Shown here piece by piece: positions 9,585 through 19,403 of a DNA stretch of 64,000 bases. The first letter of the stretch is position 1. Each line of letters starts with the position of its first letter. Below the pieces are notes generated by a model. The model ran no database searches and had not been told where the DNA came from. It saw only the letters and a program-made list of their open reading frames with translations. Position numbers and translations under genes: made by a program. Source of the stretch: Gemmataceae bacterium (GTDB lineage Bacteria; Planctomycetota; Planctomycetia; Gemmatales; Gemmataceae); contig SIAJ01000005.1 in assembly GCA_009691845.1 (NCBI GenBank), positions 62,001-126,000 of the forward strand. The letters run 5' to 3'.

Positions 9585-10097
9585 CTACTTTCGCAGCCGA
9601 TCCCAGAGCAGAATCGCCGTCACCGTCTTCGCGTCCTGAATCGTGCCATCGAGAGCCATCTTCAGCGCGTCGTCCCATTTCACTGTCACCGGCTCAAGCT
9701 GTTCGTCGGCCTCGGGCTGGGCCGGTCCGGGCGTGAGATCCTCCGCGACGAACAGGTGCAGCTTTTCATCCAGCACACCGGGCGAGGCGTAAAAGAAATT
9801 CAGATAACGCCAGCGTTTTGCCTGATACCCGGTCTCCTCCAACAGTTCACGTTTCGCCGCGTCTTCGATCGGCTCGCCCGGTTCAAGCGTGCCGGCCGGG
9901 ACTTCCCAGAGTGTTTCGTTAATCACGAAGCGAAAGTTCTTGAGCAGGCAAATGTGATCGCGATCGATGACGGGCAGAATGACCACAGCACCTGGATGCA
10001 GGATCATGTCGCGGCGAATGGTCTCGCCATTTGGGCCCGTCGATGTATCGACGGCAACCTTGATCTTGCGGCCATGATGGATGATCTCGCGGGGCAT
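9585..10097 (-). CDS. Nudix hydrolase, ADP-ribose pyrophosphatase-like
   Basis: A 170-residue protein with a complete Nudix box: G69, E75, R83-E84, E87-E88 and G90 in the spacing GX5EX7REX2EEXG, within the segment GTLEPGEPIEDAAKRELLEE. These residues bind the catalytic divalent metal for hydrolysis of nucleoside diphosphate derivatives. The ETLWEVPAG lead-in and overall length fit the ADP-ribose/ADP-sugar pyrophosphatase branch, a housecleaning enzyme of the cytosol. It is flanked on both sides by copies of the same palindromic repeat and read toward the DUF4340 gene. Specific substrate is inferred only. Confidence 0.92.
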   Translation of the reverse strand: MPREIIHHGRKIKVAVDTSTGPNGETIRRDMILHPGAVVILPVIDRDHICLLKNFRFVINETLWEVPAGTLEPGEPIEDAAKRELLEETGYQAKRWRYLNFFYASPGVLDEKLHLFVAEDLTPGPAQPEADEQLEPVTVKWDDALKMALDGTIQDAKTVTAILLWDRLRK

Positions 10098-10118
10098 TCA
10101 TTTTCCTCGATCGGATAG

Positions 10119-10182
10119 TTTCGGAGCCGCGACCGTAAGGGAGCGGGCAAGCCGATCGCTCCCTTACGGTCGCGGCTCCGAA
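10119..10182. repeat. GGAGCCGCGACC palindromic repeat, copy 2
   Basis: The arms at 10119-10145 and 10157-10182 (TTCGGAGCCGCGACCGTAAG and complement) are perfect, with an 11-base loop. It sits between two minus-strand genes: 5' of the Nudix gene and 3' of the oxidoreductase. Confidence 0.92.
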
Positions 10183-10188
10183 ATAAAA

Positions 10189-11466
10189 TCAAATCTTCCA
10201 CTTCGCTCGCGGTTCGCGTGAGACCAACTTGTTCGCCTCAGCGTCGTCGAACTGTTCTTTCACTGGGTCCCAGGTTAAGGGCTTGCGGAGACGGTAGCCG
10301 ATGTTGGTCAGGTGGCACACGCTCGCCGAACGATGGCCCGTCTCGGCCGTGCAGATCGGTTGTTTTCGCGAACGGACGCACTCGACCCAGTTCTTCTTGT
10401 GATTGTCCGACGGGTAACAGTGCCATTCCTTCTCGCCGATCGGCGTCTTCAGAATCTCGATCGGGTCGCTTTCGATCTTGCCGCGTGAGGCCCGGATCGT
10501 TCCCTTTTCGCCGACGAACACGCAATCCGCCTCCCCGCCGTGAAACATCTCGACTCCGTTGGCATAAACGAATTTCAGGCCCGTTTCGCCCTTCTCGGGT
10601 GGGATAATCTTTACCGGGCCGGAATCGTCCATGCCGAGCGCCCATTGTGCGATGTCGAAATGATGAGCGCCCATGTCGGCCACGCCGCCGCCCGCGAATT
10701 CCTGATAGTTTCGCCAGGCCGGGAAGTGCCGGTGAATGCCCTTCGGGCACAACACTTCGTTGTAGCCTCGCTCAGGCGCTGGCCCGAGCCACATTTCCCA
10801 GTCGGTCCCTTCTGGAACGGCTTGAGTGGACAAATCGCACGGCTTGGCCGGCCCGCCGACACCGATGCGAACCGTCTTCACCTTGCCGATGCGGCCATTA
10901 CGAACGAGTTCGACGGCCAATCGAAACCGATTGCTGAACTCGCTCCGTTGCTGGCTGCCGGTCTGGAAGATGGTTTTGTGCTTGGCGACCGTCTCGACGA
11001 TCTTGCGACCCTCGGCAATGTTGTGCGTCAGCGGTTTTTCGCAATAGATGTCCTTGCCCGCTTGCGTGGCCAAGATGCACGGAATCGCGTGCCAGTGGTC
11101 CGGCGTGGCAATCACGACGGCGTCGATGTCCTTGCGTTCGATGATCTTGCGGAAGTCCGAATACGCATCGCAGCCCTTGTACTCGGCTTTCTTGTCGGCC
11201 CCGTATCGTTTCTCGACCATCTGCTTGGCGTCGTCGAGCCGTTCGCGAACCACGTCGCAAACTGCAACAACTTGCACTTCCTTCATGCCGAGGAACCCGC
11301 CCAGGTGCCCACGGCCCATCGTGCCAACGCCGATGAAGCCGAGCGTGAGCCGATCGTTCGCGGATGGCTTTTTCAGCTCCTCCGCGAGGAGCGATCCCGT
11401 TCCCAAAAGGAATGGGGTCGCGGAACCGGCCTGAAGAAATTGCCGGCGGGAGAGTCGCATGTTCAT
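10189..11466 (-). CDS. Gfo/Idh/MocA family oxidoreductase with twin-arginine-type leader
   Basis: A 425-residue NAD(P)-dependent dehydrogenase-like protein. The chosen start at 11466 (alternative 11460) yields MNMRLSRRQFLQAGSATPFL, a Tat-style leader with the RRQFL motif, so export in folded form is likely. The Rossmann segment LGFIGVGTMGRGHL follows at ~residues 41-54, and the family's conserved EKPLTHN (lysine of the Gfo/Idh active site) is near residue 150. Planctomycetes encode many such exported paralogues, thought to oxidise sugars or polyols; the substrate here is unknown. It is divergent from the PQQ-propeller gene, and 228 bases between them hold both promoters. A longer upstream frame to 11667 is judged non-coding. 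Confidence 0.93.
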   Translation of the reverse strand: MNMRLSRRQFLQAGSATPFLLGTGSLLAEELKKPSANDRLTLGFIGVGTMGRGHLGGFLGMKEVQVVAVCDVVRERLDDAKQMVEKRYGADKKAEYKGCDAYSDFRKIIERKDIDAVVIATPDHWHAIPCILATQAGKDIYCEKPLTHNIAEGRKIVETVAKHKTIFQTGSQQRSEFSNRFRLAVELVRNGRIGKVKTVRIGVGGPAKPCDLSTQAVPEGTDWEMWLGPAPERGYNEVLCPKGIHRHFPAWRNYQEFAGGGVADMGAHHFDIAQWALGMDDSGPVKIIPPEKGETGLKFVYANGVEMFHGGEADCVFVGEKGTIRASRGKIESDPIEILKTPIGEKEWHCYPSDNHKKNWVECVRSRKQPICTAETGHRSASVCHLTNIGYRLRKPLTWDPVKEQFDDAEANKLVSREPRAKWKI

Positions 11467-11694
11467 GGCAAGCCTCGTTGGTGTGGAAGGTATGTGGAGA
11501 AAGAGTAGGCAGAGGGGGAGCGGAACGCAATGGGCGGAGCCCGAAGCATGAGCGAGGAGATGTTTCGCCCATGCGGACGCGTCGGGCTTCTCGAGCGGGG
11601 CCTCAAGGTTCCTTAGAACAAAAAGTGCAAGAAAGGCTCTCTGTCGATAAACTGTCCCAACTGCCAACTGCCTCTTTTGCCAGGAACCACTTTC

Positions 11695-12912
11695 ATGCGG
11701 ATCACAATCTTTTCACTCTTGATCGCCGCCCTTCCCGCCGTCGCGGCCGACTGGCCACAGTTTCGCGGGCCGACCGGCGATGGCCACTACACCGGTACGA
11801 AGTTGCCGACTGAAATCGGCACGGACAAGAACGTCGTTTGGAAGACGCTGATTCCCGGCAAGGGCTGGTCGTCTCCGATTGTCTGGAAGGACAAGATCTA
11901 CCTGACTTCGTCGCTCAAGGATACCAAGGGTGGACTTTCACTTCATGCGCTTGCCATCGACGCCACCAGCGGCAAGATCGAGTGGGACAAGCAAGTCTTT
12001 TCCCTGGAGGCAGGCAAGATTCCCAAGAGCCACGGGAAAAATAGCTATGCCAGTGCGACAGCGACAACGGACGGCGAACGGCTCTACGTTCATTTCGGCC
12101 CGATGGGGACCACCGCTCTCGACCTGAAGGGGGAAATTCTCTGGACCCGCACTGGCCTCTATTCGGAATCACAACATGGCAACGGCGGGTCGCCGATTTT
12201 GGTTGATGGACGCCTGATTTTTAGTTGCGACGCCGTCGACAAGCAATTCGTGACCGCGCTCAACACCACCGATGGCAAGACGGCCTGGGAAACCAAACGG
12301 AGCGTCGTCGGGGCACCGGCGTTTTCTTTCAGCACGCCTACCCTCGTCGAGATGGGCGGCAGCAAGCAGATCATCAGCGAAGGTAGCGATTTCGTGGCCG
12401 GCTACGACCCGAAATCGGGCAAAGAGTTGTGGAACTTCAAGTTCAAAGGCTATTCGATCATCCCGAAGCCGGTGGTCGGAAACGGCATGGTGTACATCTC
12501 GACCGGATACAACGCGGCGACCGTGCGGGCCGTGAAATTCGGGGCGAAGACAAACGAGGCGTGGTCGCTCACGAAAAATGCCCCGCACACGCCATCCATG
12601 ATTTTGAACGGAAACGATCTGTTCATGGTTTCGGACAAGGCGATCATGTCGTGTGTCGATGCGACAACCGGCAAAGTCGTTTGGGAAGAACGCGTGAAGG
12701 GCACGGACCACTCGTCGTCTCCCATCCTGGCCGATGGCAAAATCTACCACACAAGCGAAGACGGCAAAGGAACGATCGTCGATGCAACTCGGAAGTTCAA
12801 CGTGGTCAGCGAATTCGACCTGAAGGAGAAGACATTCGCCTCGTTCGCCGGCGTGGATGGCGCCCTGTATGTCCGCACGGAATCGCAGCTTTATCGGTTT
12901 GGGAAGAAGTAG
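11695..12912 (+). CDS. secreted PQQ-type beta-propeller protein
   Basis: A 405-residue protein starting at ATG 11695 with a signal peptide (MRITIFSLLIAALPAVAADW) cleaved after AVA. The mature start DWPQFRGPTGDGHY is the signature of planctomycete PQQ-like repeat proteins. Several blades carry the motif (A)xDxxTGKxxW (for example residues ~83-95, ~196-205, ~325-333). The fold is an eight-bladed quinoprotein-type propeller. BamB-like scaffolding or a dehydrogenase-like function is possible. No cofactor-ligating residues could be confirmed, so the role remains open. It is transcribed divergently from the oxidoreductase. Confidence 0.88.
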   Translation: MRITIFSLLIAALPAVAADWPQFRGPTGDGHYTGTKLPTEIGTDKNVVWKTLIPGKGWSSPIVWKDKIYLTSSLKDTKGGLSLHALAIDATSGKIEWDKQVFSLEAGKIPKSHGKNSYASATATTDGERLYVHFGPMGTTALDLKGEILWTRTGLYSESQHGNGGSPILVDGRLIFSCDAVDKQFVTALNTTDGKTAWETKRSVVGAPAFSFSTPTLVEMGGSKQIISEGSDFVAGYDPKSGKELWNFKFKGYSIIPKPVVGNGMVYISTGYNAATVRAVKFGAKTNEAWSLTKNAPHTPSMILNGNDLFMVSDKAIMSCVDATTGKVVWEERVKGTDHSSSPILADGKIYHTSEDGKGTIVDATRKFNVVSEFDLKEKTFASFAGVDGALYVRTESQLYRFGKK

Positions 12913-13140
12913 CCCTCCTGAATCAGGAGTCTCCCGAGCCTGCACGTTGAGGAGAAAGAGACCGACGTAATCGCGACCGTCTCCGAGGCGGGAGGAACGG
13001 AGCCGTTTCACACGTTCAAGATTTCGGTGCAGTGAGTGGGCGTTTCGCGCAAAGGCAAGCGTCCTGCTCCGAGAAGTGCTTGATGAATTCTTCGGGAGTG
13101 ACACTGTTTTCGGGCGTGCCATCCCGCCGGCCGATTTCTT
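12913..13140. other. intergenic, possible coding remnant
   Basis: No intact gene is seen. From about 12924 to 13035 one plus-strand frame reads as a natural-looking C-terminus (...EEKETDVIATVSEAGG, then EPFHTFKISVQ and TGA at ~13033). It has no start codon and a stop just upstream, so it could be the tail of a lost gene. Confidence 0.25.
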
Positions 13141-13372
13141 TCATTCGGCTGGGGTCAGCATAGGTGGGTCAGTGGGTTTGCGATGGTCGGGTGGCACAAA
13201 TAGCCAGATAACCTCGCCTCGAGGATTGAGAATCGGCCGGGGTTGGAATGCGGCTCCATTCATCGCATCCACCCTCTCACAAACCACTTTGGCGGAAACC
13301 GTCGTGAACTGATTTGCCGAAGCACGGTTATCCTTCGCCCTCGTCGTCAGAATCGTCTCCAATCGGTATCAT
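13141..13372 (-). pseudogene. small hypothetical gene, apparently frameshifted
   Basis: On the minus strand an ATG at 13372 opens MIPIGDDSDDEGEG then TAA at 13330-13328. In another frame the same region continues as DNRASANQFTTVSAKVVCER through ILNPRGEVIWLFVPPDHR to a stop at 13141. Joining the two by a single frameshift near 13335-13345 gives a coherent ~77-residue protein. The sequence looks protein-like (proline- and charge-patterned) but I do not recognise a family. It lies divergent from ettA, with the short inverted repeat GTTTCG-TAAA-CGAAAC (13377-13392) between them. It could also be a real short gene with a TTG start at 13362. Confidence 0.35.
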
Positions 13373-13411
13373 AACTGTTTCGTAAACGAAACCGCAAGTG
13401 TCGGGAGAGGT

Positions 13412-15082
<1,671 letters not shown>

Positions 15083-15110
15083 GAATGGTGGAGAATTTTT
15101 GCGACCAAAT

Positions 15111-15193
15111 ATCAGAGCCACGCACGCAGCGCAGCGGAGTACGTGGGCCTCGGCTTGCCGCTTACTCCGCTGCGCTGCGTGCGCGGCTCTGAT
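15111..15193. repeat. palindromic repeat related to the GGAGCCGCG family
   Basis: The arms beginning ATCAGAGCCACGCACGCAGC (15111 onward) and ending at 15193 with the near-perfect complement form a long hairpin. The outer AGAGCC/GGCTCT ends match the GGAGCCGCGACC elements, but the inner stem differs. It lies between ettA and the LolD-like gene. Confidence 0.85.
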
Positions 15194-15223
15194 CGACCCT
15201 ACATTCCTGAGCGATTCCCTCTG

Positions 15224-15934
15224 ATGATGCAACTCACCGACGTCACGAAGACCTACATTCAAGGTTCGCGGACCGTGAATGCCGTTCGTGGTGTCTCGAT
15301 GACCGTGAGTGCCGGCGAGTTTCTTTCGATCATGGGACCATCGGGATCCGGTAAATCCACGTTGATGCATCTCCTGGGGGCACTCGACACGCCGACTTCT
15401 GGTGAGGTGTTTTTTCGCGGGGAGAGCATTCGCAAAATGTCGGATCGGCAGCGATCGCTGCTCCGCCGCAATCGTATCGGCTTCGTGTTTCAGTTCTTCA
15501 ATCTCATACCGACCCTGCGGGGCGATGAGAATGTCGCACTCCCCTTGCTGTTGGCCGGTACTCGACGCTCGCTTGCATTGAAGCAAGCGATGGTCGCCCT
15601 GGAGCGAGTCGGCATCGCTCATCGGTCGCAGCATTTTCCGGAACAGATGTCCGGCGGCGAGATGCAACGAGTCGCCATTGCCAGGGCCCTGGTCACTGAG
15701 CCCGAGGCCATCATGTGCGACGAGCCGACCGGCAACCTCGACTCGAAAACGAGTGGCGAGATTCTGGAACTCCTGAGAACCTTGCCCGAACCTGGCAAGC
15801 GCGCATTGGTCATTGTGACGCACGACCGCAAGGCCGCCGAGTACGGAGACCGGCTGGTTCACATTCGGGACGGCCGAGTCGCGAACGAAGAAATGCTTCG
15901 CGAGCCGATCGGCGAATTGCTGACGGCTCGATAA
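15224..15934 (+). CDS. ABC transporter ATP-binding protein, LolD/MacB type
   Basis: A 236-residue ATPase starting at ATG 15224. It shows Walker A GPSGSGKST (~residues 40-48), Q-loop FVFQFFNLIPTL (~90), signature MSGGEMQRVAIARAL (~145) and Walker B/D-loop IMCDEPTGNLDS. The LIPTL...N.ALPLLL wording is that of the LolD/MacB/FtsE branch, which powers FtsX-like permeases without direct transport through the membrane. Its TAA stop (15932-15934) abuts the ATG of the permease gene at 15935, so the two are translationally coupled. Probable role: lipoprotein release or another mechanotransmission function at the inner membrane. Confidence 0.94.
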   Translation: MMQLTDVTKTYIQGSRTVNAVRGVSMTVSAGEFLSIMGPSGSGKSTLMHLLGALDTPTSGEVFFRGESIRKMSDRQRSLLRRNRIGFVFQFFNLIPTLRGDENVALPLLLAGTRRSLALKQAMVALERVGIAHRSQHFPEQMSGGEMQRVAIARALVTEPEAIMCDEPTGNLDSKTSGEILELLRTLPEPGKRALVIVTHDRKAAEYGDRLVHIRDGRVANEEMLREPIGELLTAR

Positions 15935-18550
15935 ATGCTCCCCCTCCTGCGATCCCTGACTTTCCGTTACCTGCTGCAAAAGTGGGATCGATCACTGCTC
16001 GTCGCGCTCAGCATCGCGCTCGGTGTTGCGACCTTGGTTTCCGCTCGGCTTTTGAATCAATGCACGGAAGAGGCTGTACTGGATACGACGGTGCCGGCCG
16101 ATGTGGCCGACCTGTACGTGGACAACGGCGAGGCCGGCGTGCCGTTGGCGATTGCGGACGAACTGCGGCGGGCCAAGGTGCCCGGTGTCAATCGTGTGGA
16201 ACCAGTTTCGAGCTTTTCGGTTCGGCTCCCAGAACTCGGAACCCGCACTGCGAGATTGCTGGGCGCCCAAATCTCGGGGTGGTCGAGTGCGGCTGCGACT
16301 TCTGCCGAGAAACTGCGAATCAAACTGACGATCCTCAATCTCTTTGTGGCGAAAGATCGGCCAATTCTCCTGAGTCGTCGACTATACGAAGAGCGGAAGG
16401 CGCTTGGCAAAACGGATGCGGACCCGGTCCTGATCCGTTACACGACCAGTACGCAGCAGTTCAATCTGCTCGGCGTCATCGACGTGGCCAAGGATTCGCC
16501 GGTTGCGCCCTACGCGGACTCGATGGTTGCTGTCGATATCGGCGACGCGTCCCGTCTGATGAATCCGCCAGGACCGGACGGCCGATTCGTTGGCCGGGTG
16601 ACTCGCTTGGATTTGTTCCTGGAGAATTCAGCCGAGCTTGACGAGGTCAAGCATCGCGTCGCCGCGATCATGGGCGAGCGTGCTCAGGTTCTCACTCCGC
16701 AAGAGATTCGAAAGTCCACGACCGAATTGATCGGCGGGCTGAAACTCGTGCTGAATCTCTGCTCGGTCGGGGCACTCGTGGTGGGATTGTTCCTCGTTTA
16801 CAATGCGCTCTCGGTGACTGTGGCCGAGCGCCGGCACGATATTGGCGTGATGCGCTCGCTGGGTGCCACGCGAACGCAAATCGCGCGACTGTTCACGATC
16901 GAGGCCATGATCCTCGGCCTGCTCGGCTCGCTTCCCGGCATACCGCTGGGGATTGGTTTGGCACGCATGACGATCTCGCTATTTGGCGAGGAATTGAAGT
17001 CGGTGTTTCAGGGCGAAGGATTGTTTCAACCGGTTCTGTCCTTGCAGACCGCGCTTGTTGCGATCGCGGCGGGCCTGGTGACGGCGCTGTTTGCCGCTCT
17101 GGTCCCGGCTCTTCAGGCGGCATCAGACGAGCCGGCCGATGCGGTTCGTCGGGCACCCAGCAAGCCGGCACGACTCGTTCGCTACTCCCATCGCTCCGCT
17201 TGTTTTGTGCTGGTGTTAGCGGGATTGACTACGGTTTTCCTTCGCGATCAGCTCCCCTCTCGAATCGGTTCGCTGGTGGGCATGACGCTGGTTCTCGTCG
17301 GCCTGTTTCTGGCCATGCCGATCTTTGTCCGCATCCTGGCCGCTTTGCTGCATCCGCTTTGCCGGTCGCTTCTGGGCGTGGAGGCTCGACTCGCTGCGGA
17401 TAACTTGATTCGCTCGCCGGCCAGAACTGGCGTCGTGATCGGGGCCTTGGCGGCAGGCGTGTGTCTCATGACTTTGACGGCAGGCATTGGCAAAAGTAAC
17501 AACGTGCCCATCCGCGAATGGCTCGACCAGGTGATCCGGGCGGATGCCTACGTTTTTCGTGGCAATTTGGCTTCGGCGAACAGTTCCATCAACCCGATGG
17601 AGTCGAGCGACCGCAGTGAACTCGCGAAGGTGCCGGGGGTCGATCGCGTGGTCGGCTTGCGCTTCTATCGGCCGAAGTACAGCCAGAAGGATATCGAGAC
17701 CTACATCTTGATGATCGCAATCGATGCACACGACTATTACACGGGGATTCGCGCTCGCCAGCCGGAGGGATTGCCGAAGCTTGATCTATTCGATCGACTG
17801 CCGGAGGGGCATCACACGCTCGTCTCCGAGAACTTCGCGGCCAGATGGGGCGTCAAGGAAGGCGATACCATCACGGTGCCGAGTTTGCGTGGGCAAAAAA
17901 TTGAGCTGAAGGTGATCGGTATCGGCCAGGACTATTCTTGGAACCAGGGCACCATCTTCGTCGACCGCACGATCTACAAGGAATTGTTCGACGACTCGCT
18001 TGTGGATGCCTATCACGTTTTCTTTGACTTGAAGGCGGATCACGACACAACCTATGAGGCGGTTCGCAAACATGCGGACAGCAAAGAGATTCTCGTGCAG
18101 AATCGCGAGTCCGTGTATGTCTATCTTGTCAGTGTGATCGATCGAATGATGTCGGTGGCCTATATGCAGCAATTAATCGTGGCCATTGTAGCCTCGCTCG
18201 GTGTCGTGACCGCACTTCTGATCTCCGTGCTGCAACGACGTAGAGAATTGGGATTGCTTCGGGCAGTCGGTGCAACGCAGGGGCAAATCCTCAAGACGGT
18301 CCTCGCCGAAGCCATGTTGATGGGCTTCCTGGGAACGATTCTTGGTTTCGCTCTCGGCCTGCCGCTAGAGTGGTACATGCTCGACGTGGTAATCCTTGAA
18401 GAAACCGGCTTCGTCTTCGAAATGTTGATCCCGTGGAAGCAAGCCTTGGGCATTGGTGCGATCTCGATTCTGATGGCGACACTGGCTGGACTTTGGCCCG
18501 CCATTCACGCCGTGCGCATGCCGATCACCGACGCAATCGCCTACGAATAG
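15935..18550 (+). CDS. FtsX/MacB-type ABC permease, double-FtsX form
   Basis: An 871-residue permease with an N-terminal helix (LLVALSIALGVATLVSARLL), a large periplasmic domain, and two separate sets of FtsX-domain helices. One is centred on residues ~270-400, with VAERRHDIGVMRSLGATRTQ as the cytosolic coupling helix. The second is at ~750-870, with LQRRRELGLLRAVGATQGQI. Two FtsX units in one chain suggest that a single polypeptide replaces the usual dimer of permeases (as in LolC/LolE). It pairs with the ATPase immediately upstream. The substrate is unknown; lipoprotein or envelope lipid trafficking is the inference. Confidence 0.92.
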   Translation: MLPLLRSLTFRYLLQKWDRSLLVALSIALGVATLVSARLLNQCTEEAVLDTTVPADVADLYVDNGEAGVPLAIADELRRAKVPGVNRVEPVSSFSVRLPELGTRTARLLGAQISGWSSAAATSAEKLRIKLTILNLFVAKDRPILLSRRLYEERKALGKTDADPVLIRYTTSTQQFNLLGVIDVAKDSPVAPYADSMVAVDIGDASRLMNPPGPDGRFVGRVTRLDLFLENSAELDEVKHRVAAIMGERAQVLTPQEIRKSTTELIGGLKLVLNLCSVGALVVGLFLVYNALSVTVAERRHDIGVMRSLGATRTQIARLFTIEAMILGLLGSLPGIPLGIGLARMTISLFGEELKSVFQGEGLFQPVLSLQTALVAIAAGLVTALFAALVPALQAASDEPADAVRRAPSKPARLVRYSHRSACFVLVLAGLTTVFLRDQLPSRIGSLVGMTLVLVGLFLAMPIFVRILAALLHPLCRSLLGVEARLAADNLIRSPARTGVVIGALAAGVCLMTLTAGIGKSNNVPIREWLDQVIRADAYVFRGNLASANSSINPMESSDRSELAKVPGVDRVVGLRFYRPKYSQKDIETYILMIAIDAHDYYTGIRARQPEGLPKLDLFDRLPEGHHTLVSENFAARWGVKEGDTITVPSLRGQKIELKVIGIGQDYSWNQGTIFVDRTIYKELFDDSLVDAYHVFFDLKADHDTTYEAVRKHADSKEILVQNRESVYVYLVSVIDRMMSVAYMQQLIVAIVASLGVVTALLISVLQRRRELGLLRAVGATQGQILKTVLAEAMLMGFLGTILGFALGLPLEWYMLDVVILEETGFVFEMLIPWKQALGIGAISILMATLAGLWPAIHAVRMPITDAIAYE

Positions 18551-18608
18551 ACGGAGCCTGAAGCGTCCGCGCTGGCGGATGTCGCGCCGTTCCTCCTGCA
18601 CTACGCCG

Positions 18609-19283
18609 TCAATGGTAACGCCGATCGTCACCGGACGTAGGCGGAGCCGACATCCCGCTCGGAAAGCTCCCTTCCTGAACTTCCACGGCACCCATATCAA
18701 CTCGCCCACCGCGCACGCGATAGAAGTTCAAGCCGCGTTGATCGCCACCGGGCAGGCCGGCCGAGCATTGGATCGTTGATGTTGATGAGGTTTCCCGCTC
18801 CCGAGATGGAGCCCGGAGAGTTCAAGGTGCCAATCAGGCAAAACGTAGCCGAGACCGGGGAGTTGCTCGATCCTACGAAGATCGGAACCGAGGATGCCAT
18901 TTTCGATGGTCAGGTTCTTGATGTCCGCTTTGGCCCCAGACTCGACGTTGAACACGCGATTGAATCGCTCGACACCCATGCCGTCGACCGAAATGCCGAG
19001 ATCGGTTCCGTCGACGGTCGTCCTGGCACCGGGTTCGAAAGTGAGAGGAGCATTGCCAGGACTTAGAAAGATAACTGCGCCCGTCAGTTCGGCATCGAAG
19101 CGAATCGTATCCGCCTTGCCCGTGCTGACATTCGCCAATTCAATGGCCGACCGAAAGCTGTCGGCCATAAACCTGTCCTGGATCGCTAGTGACTTCCGCT
19201 ACGCCTTGGGCCTTGATCTCTTCCGCCAGGAGCGAATTCGATACGAGCAGTAGGCTCAGGCAGCAGATGATTAATCGACGCAT
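18609..19283 (-). pseudogene. right-handed beta-helix surface protein, multiply frameshifted
   Basis: On the minus strand ATG 19283 gives a clear signal peptide (MRRLIICCLSLLLVSNSLLA), but this frame stops after ~47 codons. The continuation is in a second frame: FRSAIELANVSTGKADTIRF, then ...VESGAKADIKNLTIENG, the classic SLRxAIxxAN and LTIxNG words of beta-helix/autotransporter-like proteins. It then shifts again to LNSPGSISGAGNLININD, and finally to NFYRVRGGRVDMGAVEVQ, the expected C-terminal RGGRVDxGAVE motif. At least three frameshifts are needed, and the body (about 220 residues) is far shorter than usual, so the gene is dead and internally deleted. Confidence 0.7.
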
Positions 19284-19403
19284 GGAGAGTACCTTCGTTT
19301 AGGCAAAGTTCTCGCGATTCATTGCAAACGACGAACGGAGAGCCTGAGTCACGGATACATCGTGCTCACACTCTCCGCTCATGGGGCAGCAGTCACTCAG
19401 GAC

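Noticed and set aside
12169-13122. 317-codon minus-strand frame opposite the PQQ-type gene
   Set aside because: Arg/His-rich shadow with no family features; the plus strand has a clear signal peptide and propeller motifs.
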